From assembly GCA_022432975.1 (NCBI GenBank), contig CM039508.1, forward strand, positions 24,429,278-24,493,277: a DNA stretch of 64,000 nucleotides. Reading direction: 5' to 3'. The first letter of the stretch is position 1; every line of letters begins with the position of its first letter. The notes under the pieces were generated by a model. That model did not search any database. It was not told the origin of the DNA and saw nothing but the letters and a program-made list of their open reading frames with translations. A program made the position numbers and the translations under genes. The DNA is from Begonia masoniana. Lineage: Eukaryota; Streptophyta; Magnoliopsida; Cucurbitales; Begoniaceae. Below are positions 57,189 through 64,000 of the stretch, in pieces.

Positions 57189-59498
57189 TGTAATACCCAG
57201 CTTTACGGGATTTGATTTATTCCAATATAAATGACATTTTTGTAAATACGTCGAACTAAGTCCGTTTTGCGAACGGAAAGTTTTAACAGAGCCCTAAAAA
57301 TAAATTAGAGTTTTAGGTGAAATATGAAAATTTGGAGAAATCGAATCGTTAATTAAATAACGAGATAAGTGGAGAAACAAATAGAAATCAAGTGGAGGGG
57401 CAATTAAGTAAATTGCCAAGCTAAATTTTTATAAAATTGCATAACCCCTTTTCTTTTCCCCCACGCAAATTCTTCTTCTCCTGCATATCTCTCTCCCTCT
57501 TGGCGATTTTCATCGCCTCCCTCCGTTTCTCTTCAACGCCGACAATTCTCCTCCTTCAATAACTCGACTCTTCACGTTTCCTTCTCCTTCCTCGACTCTA
57601 GGTATGAATCTATAGTTTTAGCGCTTTAGATTTCAATTTCTAGGGTTTAAAATGGTTAGGGTTCGTTAGGGTTTTCGTTGAAAACGTGAAATAGAGTTTG
57701 AAATCGATAGGTTTACGGTATTTATGGCTCTAATGGGCGTATTTATGGTTGTTGGTAAAAGTTAGTTGAATTAATGAGGGTTATTGAGGTTTTAAGTGGT
57801 TGGAAGTTTTAAAAGCTCCATTAATGGAGGTTTGGAAATTCACGAGCACGAGTTGCTCGATAAAATGCCTCGATAAGGTGTTTTAGAGTTTAGGAGATTT
57901 TCTTTAGCTAGGAGTTTGTAATTTTCTAAACTCGATAGTTTAGAATTGATTTAAATGACGAATGTTGTGCATTGCCATAGGTGAACAACGCTCGTGGACA
58001 GAGCTTAAATTGCAACGGACGTGAGGTAAGTCTTCGTGATTTGTTTGGCCGTCTTGGCCTACACCATAAGAATGTACGTTAAATCGAGGAATTGAAGATA
58101 TGTTGCGTTCGGGTAATCAGATTGGGTAATTAGATTTAAGCTTAATTAAGTTGTTGATTGTTTAAGTTTATTATTTGTATGTTTCAATCTCGTTATGGCA
58201 CAGCATATGTTCATGCATCATTGTTTTTCTAAAGGCATGAAAAGAATTTCTATGCATATTTTCATGAAAAGGAAATGTTAACGAAAAGGTTAATAAATGA
58301 AATGATGGTCACGTTGGTGGCGGTGGTTCAGACATGGCTGTCTGATGAAGCATGTTTTCCCCCCGGTTAGATACGAGGGGCTATCCAATCGCCGGATGTG
58401 CCGCTCCTATCTAGCGAGAGTGAAGTCCCGGTGACATAAAAGAAATGAATAGCGAAAAGGTAGGATGCATAATTTATGAACTGTATATGCATAGCATTCA
58501 CATGCATTCACGTAGATTTACTGAGCCTCTAGCTCACATTTTAGTTTCTATGCTGTAGGTGATTTTGAGACAGGTGAGGACGACGTTCCTCTACCCGAAG
58601 TCTAAGCAGGTTGAAGAAGAATGCTCGCGGGAGTGTGCTGGAAGAGTCAATGCTTATTTTGACCCGTGGGGACGTAGGTAAAGGTTTTGGAAAAATTGAT
58701 AGATAGGAATATAGAAAATTGTATAGTTGAACATTTTAGGATGCTTGGATTTGGCTAGATATTGTGTAGTATTTTGTAATGTTTTTGATATTTTTAAACA
58801 GAAGGAAATGTTAAACTTTTAAACGGAACCATGCGGTTCATTTTTATAAAATTTGATTGTGTTTAAATGTGTTTTGGGTCGGTTTCTGAGTGATTTGGGG
58901 GAGAGTGAATTGTACGTGGGTGGAAGGTTTTTATAAAATATTTAGAGGCAATTGATGAAAGAAAAATTGAGAAGTGGTTGAATTGATGTGCAGGGAAGGA
59001 AGAAAAAGGGTGAGGCGAGATCCCTGGAATTTCGGATTCCAGGGAGGTTGCCGATCGATCGCCTAAGGAGGTGATCGATCGGCAACAAAGGTCGCTGCTC
59101 TCTGGAAAAATCCAGAGAGCATGGCGATCGATCGCCCACCCGCGATCGATCGCCAGTGTGAGTGGCGATCGAGCGCCCCTCCTATTTTTGGTTCAGGCGA
59201 TCGATCGCCTGATAATGGAGCGATCGATCGCCCTTATAGTTTTGGGACAATTGTCCCTTTTGCCCCTTCATTGGCTGGCCGATTATTTTCCTCCCTTTAA
59301 TTGTTTTAAACAATTGTTTTATGTTTTATTTCAATTGTTTTAGGTTTTATTTAAATGGTTTTAAAAATAGTTTCGAACGATTTTTAACGATTTAGTCTAC
59401 GATTTTAATTCCGCTCAAATGTTACGAGGTGTTACGAAGTTTATAAGGAAAAAAAAATTTATACGGGAAATTAAGGGTAAAGGATTAGGGTCGTTACA
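57189..59498 (+). repeat. Element F 3' LTR (2310 bp)
   Basis: Starts TGTAATACCC after a purine tract (AAATAAGGTGAATGGAA) and ends GGGTCGTTACA. It carries TATAAAA at 57430-57436, the intron-like module 58026-58558 and palindromes CGATCGATCG at 59050-59230. One unit only of the sequence duplicated in the 5' LTR. Confidence 0.93.
58026..58558 (+). other. Intron-like module of the F 3' LTR
   Basis: Donor GAG|GTAAGT, arm CCTACACCATAAG at 58058-58070, acceptor-side arm TTCTATGCTGTAGG at 58546-58559 (one more mismatch than in the 5' LTR). Confidence 0.6.
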
Positions 59499-59544
59499 AT
59501 ATTTGCCTCTACCTACTCTAAGTCATACTTGGGTAGATCTAATG
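59499..59544 (+). pseudogene. Element G integrase, part 2 (short exon-like piece)
   Basis: After removal of F the frame goes on as codons for YLPLPTLSHTWVDL, which in related integrases stands just before MDFVLGLP. It is cut again after 15 codons by the LTR insertion that follows. Confidence 0.8.
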
Positions 59545-60897
59545 TGCTTCAAAATGGGGGATGGAAAGCACAAAGCTACCTCAGATTTTAACTATTTTGG
59601 AAACGCAGCAAGAACTTCAAAATGGCATAAGTCACTAGTCCCTTGAGCTTTGGAGCTGATTTTTGAACAACCGTTACTTCCAAGAGAGGAGGAAAGGCCC
59701 TCCAAATATCGTGGCCTAAGTCTTTATGGATCAAAATTTATGGTTAAATATGTGGAGGTCGTTGGAAGCTCAGAATACTGCTTCGACTGAGAAAGTAAGT
59801 CAACTTTGAAGAGGTATAACTCTCTCGTTTGAAGTCCAATGGATGTGGTTTTTGTGGCAAGATGAATATATATGAGTGAGGAATAAGCCCTCCAAATACC
59901 GCAATTCGCTATGGTTGGAAAATGGTGAGCAATGCAATACTTGCTGCTCGAATGGGAACTAAGCAGGAACAAATCAAACCTTGTGGAGCTTGGTGGAGAA
60001 CGGTTCTTCAATGGATGGAGGTGAGAGTTTCTACACCCTTGCTGCTAATTTCAACTCCTAAAGAAGAAGTGGATAAACGTGTAGCACAAGAAAATCCACC
60101 TATACTCAATAAGGATGGATTCACTCTTCACACAACCTCTTGAATATGACTCATTAAGGATGGAGGTGCGGCAACTTGAGCAAAATGCTCAAGGTTTCAA
60201 GAAAATTCTTCTTTCAAATTCGTGGGTTTCATTAGCTGCCACAAAGGAGCCCTTAAGGATGGTTTAATTAGCATTCTTAAGGAGAATTAGAGCCCATGGT
60301 TCTTACAAAACAAGCAAGAAATCAAAAGTAGAAAAGAGGGGAAAAGAAATGTTTGGCCAAATGAGGAAACCAAGCACTTTATGGTCTCCTCTTGCCATGT
60401 GTGGCTCTCTCCTCCTCACTAGATGGTCCCAACATCAAAAATACATAATATTAAAGTATAATGTTCAGAAAAAGACTCAAAATAACTTAAACACAAAGTA
60501 GGATTAAATGGGTTTTTTAGACTTTGGTGATGGGCTTCCTCAATGAAGATTGTTGGCTTGATGATTGGGCTTGAGGATTGATGGTCGAGCCCATCCTCCG
60601 TGGACTTGGATGCTTGGGCTTCTCCTTGTACTATAACCTCTCTCATTCCTCCAATTGAACTAAGAGCAAATATCGTAAACTTGTCTCAATAAGGGGTTGC
60701 AAGTTAGTGCTCATTCGGCTCGGGTTTTGTACTAAGGAGGCTTCCTTGATCCGAATGCTTGGCTCCTCTTGTGGGATTTCACCATTGATATCCTTCAAAT
60801 TAATAATGGAGAATAGGCCTACAAAACGAACAAGAAAGTTAGTAAACTCCATAGCTCACATCCTAGAGAGAGACCTCTTATGTGGCACATCAAGACC
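59545..60897 (-). mobile_element. LTR insertion in element G (J-like family)
   Basis: Starts TGCTTCAAAATGG as the J LTR does. Near its right end the minus strand reads LDVPHKRSLSRM...FLVRFVG, the counterpart of DDVPRGATTLSRAK...FIGI at the start of the J LTR. G resumes at TTAACATGAACTTTG (60898 on). The flanking 5-mers are TAATG on the left and TTAAC on the right and do not match exactly, so the right boundary is uncertain by about 10 bp. Confidence 0.65.
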
Positions 60898-61097
60898 TTA
60901 ACATGAACTTTGTCTTAGGGTTGCCACTAACGTCATGGATGAAGAGGAGTCTATTATGGTTATTGTGGATAGATTCTCTAAAATGACTCATTTTGTTGCT
61001 TGTTTGAAAACAGATGATGCTTTTCATATTGCTTATCTTTTCTTTAAGGAGGTGGTTTGTTTGCCCGGGGTTCCAAGGACTATTGTGTCAGATAGAG
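60898..61097 (+). pseudogene. Element G integrase, part 3 (catalytic core)
   Basis: MNFVLGLP, a frameshift, then [51 protein letters not shown]. It carries the first catalytic Asp region (as MNF, normally MDF, so the Asp is lost) and the second (VSDRD). Broken inside the codon after DR by solo LTR H. Confidence 0.88.
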
Positions 61098-63886
61098 TGT
61101 GACGACCCCAACCCGGTCAGGGCCGTCACGGACAGACCATAACGTAATCGTAACCTTAAACCATCGAATAGTTCTCGTAAAATTTTTCATTTTTTTTACA
61201 CAACACACTAAAACCAACCGGGCATAGACAAATGACCCGCCACGATCAACCCTAAATAGCCTAACTTTAACTTAAACACGACGGGCATATAAGTCGTCAA
61301 CTTTAAATCATTAAAACGAAGTAAAAACTCTTTTTCGAAAAAACGTCGACTCGGTTATTGGGCCTTTAAAATGCTTGAAAATACGTGGGGGTCGCCCGTA
61401 AAATACGTTTAAAAAGTATCGTAAAAGGTCGGGTCGAAACATATTTTAAAAAGTCGAAAACTAAAAATTTGCATGTGGGTACCCGGTGGTGCGCGCGCCC
61501 AGCGCTCGGCGCGCGCGCGCAGCGCCTGTCGCTGCTGCGCCCCGCACGCCCAGCGAGCGCTTCCCGTGACAAAAACGTGCCAAACGCGATCGATCGCGCC
61601 AAAAGCCCGATCGATCGGGCCAGCTCGGGTTTCCCGACCAAAAATAACCCAAAACCACAATCGATCGCACCCCGAGCACGATCGATCGTGCAGGCAACTC
61701 CTGGGCACGCCCAGCGCGCCTGCCGCGCGCGCCGCGCCGGGCCAGTGCGCACCAGCGTCTGGCCAGCGCGCCCACCAGCGCCCCATGCCTCCATTTTCTA
61801 TACTTAACCATATTTTTCATTCCAAACACCTACCCATTCACATTAATCTTTCCAAAAATCATACCCCACCATATTAGACACAAAATACTTCAAAACTCCC
61901 GAAAAACCCGACTCGTAACATAACCAAAACGTATTTAAAATTCATGAAAACAAACTGCGTGGATTGCTCTAAAAAACGAACGAATCCATACAGATTTAAA
62001 GTACCTAAAATCATCAACTACTATCCAACCTAATTCACAACACAAATGTTGAACTTAAAAGCAGAATTTCCCAAAACATCATGAAAACAAACACGTTTAT
62101 GAAATCATTTAAAATAACTTAACTCCAAGCCTAAATCCACCATACATTTCACCAAAATTCATACTTCCTATACATCCTAAAAATCCATAACATCAACAAA
62201 TATTAATCTAATCCACACCTATTTACCACAAAATAGCATGGAGCACACCGACAGGTCATCAAGCCTAGCCAAAACACATGTCGTCGCCACGAGCACCCAT
62301 CCAGTGACCCCTATACTTGATCATCGTGGGGATGTTTCTCACCTTCGTTCTTATTACCTACATCATGAAACATAAACATTAAGCCTAATGCTTAGTAAGG
62401 GAATGTACTATACACGACATATGCATGAATGCATGATTTTTCATAAAACATGTTCATTTACTTGTTTTTGTTCTTTTTCTTTTCGTTGACATGAATTAAG
62501 GTGGGGATCGTGCCATGCAGTAGGCCAAGTGCGTGTACATAATCCTTTCGGCCGTAATCATGATCCAACGCGTGGACAGTGACATTAGTTTTGTTGATAT
62601 GGCCATACTGTCCCAACCCACACTTAATCGTTACTTTTCTTTACATAAATCATGCATGGGAACATTTCATATGTCGTTTGAGAAAACATGATGGATGAGG
62701 AATTTACACATAACATACCATCAAACAATTCACAACGTGCATGAACATACATTGCTCACAATAAAACTAACAAACAATAACTAACATTCTAGGCTACCCG
62801 ACTCATTAAACCCCACAATCAGAAAATCATCATCAAACACAAAACCTAGCGTTGACACGATGTAGGGCCTTAAGGGCCAGAAACCTAACATCCACTTACC
62901 TAGCGTCCGTAGCAAGTCGAGCACCGTCCAAAAGCCGTGTCCACCTAAGGCATTTCATAAATAAAGGCATTAAAACCAATTCTAAGCAAACGAATTCCAA
63001 ACTTAAACTAAGTTCCTAGCTAAGGCAATTCCTCCTAAAACTTCCATTTTCTCCATTCGGGCATTTCATCGAGCACGTGGTGCTCACAAAATACCAAACT
63101 CTATTAATGGAGATTTTACAACCTTCCACAACTCCAAATTTAACCTAACAATCACACATGCACCATTAATCCATTTAGGCTATCTAAATAACGACAAATG
63201 CATCGCCAATGTACATAATATCCTTAAACTATCGATTTCTAACGAAATCCGGTAATTTCTCAACCCTAACTCAAATTAACCCTAACCAAATAACACCCTA
63301 AAAACTAATTAAAAACTAGTCTAAAGATTGGAACTTACCTAGAACGTTGATTTGAGGAAGAAAATCGAAGAAGAATCGTCGGAGGAGGGAGTGTCGATCG
63401 GCGTTGGAGAAACAACGTGGGAGGGAGGAGAGAAAATGTGAGAGAGAGGGATTTTCCTCCCCTTTGCTGGAAACGTAAATGAAGAGGGGGAAAGGGTTTG
63501 GTTTTTTAATAAATCAAACCTCACGAATTACTCTTTTGCCCTTAAGTTTAATTATTTGGTTAATTCGTTATTTCGTCTATTGATTTGGTTCCTCTGAAAC
63601 TTTCCTATTTCTCCAAATACTCAAATATATTCTTAGGGTTCTTACAAAACTTTCCGTTTGCAAAACGGCTTAAATTACTATTTTTACAAATAAGAACACT
63701 AAAAGGACGAAAATGGAAACTCCAGCATTACTCTATCGATTTAGATTTCTAAAATCTTACTTATTTCTCTAAAAATCCTCACAAATTCCTAGGGCTCTAA
63801 TATGGCTTCCCGTTCGAGAAAAGACCTTAATTTATTATTTTATGAAAATACCCCTAGAGCGGAAACCCGAAAACTCGGGTGTTACA
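61098..63886 (-). mobile_element. Solo LTR H (2789 bp), target duplication TAGAG
   Basis: Plus-strand ends are TGTGACGACCCCAACCCGG and CTCGGGTGTTACA. TAGAG at 61093-61097 and 63887-63891 is exact and the integrase frame is restored when it is left out. No internal region. It contains GC-rich DNA at 61480-61790 with CGATCGATCG palindromes (hence long spurious frames on both strands) and the intron-like module 62358-62901. Confidence 0.93.
62358..62901 (-). other. Intron-like module of solo LTR H
   Basis: Minus donor CTAG|GTAAGT. Arms CCTACATCATG (62357-62367) and CACGATGTAGG (62856-62866) pair over 11 nt with one wobble as RNA. TTACTAAGCATTAGGC precedes the acceptor. Confidence 0.6.
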
Positions 63887-64000
63887 TAGAGACACTAAGT
63901 TCTTGAGTTCTTTGTGGAGGACTTTATGGAAGAAGTTGGGTACTAAGCTCTTGTTTAATGCATCTTTCAACCAAAAAACCGATGGCCAAACGAAGGTGGT
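63887..64000 (+). pseudogene. Element G integrase, part 4
   Basis: Continues [37 protein letters not shown], the strand and helix leading to the third catalytic residue. The usual [10 protein letters not shown] is [10 protein letters not shown], so the catalytic Glu is Lys. Runs off the window edge. Confidence 0.88.

Larger units (their letters stand above)
47677..59498 (+). mobile_element. Element F: full-length Tekay-like element, target duplication ATATT
   Basis: It inserted into the integrase gene of G. ATATT is found at 47672-47676 and 59499-59503. Order: 5' LTR 47677-50203, primer site, gag, protease, RT, [solo LTR E], RT, RNase H, integrase, chromodomain, purine tract, 3' LTR 57189-59498. 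LTRs start TGTAA(C/T)ACCC. Coding has many stops and frameshifts, so F is inactive. LTRs look ~95% or more alike by eye, aside from a 224-bp duplication in the 5' one. Confidence 0.94.

Noticed and set aside
61366..61877. Five long overlapping frames on both strands in GC-rich DNA
   Set aside because: They lie in solo LTR H, lack stops because of high GC and GATCGATC palindromes, and have no conserved domain.

Overview
This is nuclear DNA of a flowering plant. A decayed piece of plastid genome (psbB-psbT-psbN-psbH-petB order) sits at the left edge. Nearly everything else is LTR retrotransposon sequence of the Ty3/Gypsy chromovirus type, including CCHC gag, DTG/DSG protease, reverse transcriptase, RNase H, integrase, a chromodomain-like C terminus and primer sites matching initiator tRNA-Met. 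No intact host gene, tRNA or rRNA was recognised. Two 100-N blocks (23779-23878 and 40741-40840) mark scaffold joins of unknown size. The species cannot be named from the sequence.

Layout: 1-~1990 plastid-derived insert; ~1990-6412 AT-rich DNA with hairpins, a tandem duplication and LTR-like remnants; 6413-15493 element D, a deleted Tekay-like element (minus strand, target duplication GCCTA) whose two LTRs each carry a ~71-bp array of about 40 units; 16020-18098 a 60-bp minisatellite; 18603-21206 solo LTR I (duplication AAACT); 21212-24338 unrecognised DNA and a gap; 24361-30830 element B (plus strand, near-complete coding, two LTR parts); 30831-40740 element C (minus strand, almost intact) inserted in the 3' LTR of B; 41831-45425 element J (minus strand, deleted); 46503-64000 element G, a chromovirus of another lineage (plus strand), broken by full-length element F (47677-59498, duplication ATATT), by an LTR fragment (59545-~60897) and by solo LTR H (61098-63886, duplication TAGAG). 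Solo LTR E (52538-54853, duplication GAAGA) is nested inside F.

The most interesting signal is inside the LTRs. All the long LTRs (B, C, D, E, F, H, I), although otherwise much diverged, share a module of about 515-680 bp in the same place. It has a 5' splice donor AG|GTAAGT, then ~25-50 nt later a GGCC-rich block followed by a 14-15-nt arm, then at the far end a TTACTNAG-type branch-point-like motif and an arm complementary to the first that contains a 3' splice acceptor (GTGTAG|G or GATGTAG|G). The two arms covary between families. This reads as a conserved leader intron in the LTR whose ends are held together by a long-range RNA stem. It may separate spliced mRNA from unspliced genomic RNA. 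Secondary signals are the satellite-like expansion in D carrying a TGACGTCA palindrome in most units, and clusters of CGATCGATCG palindromes in the LTRs of F, H and I.
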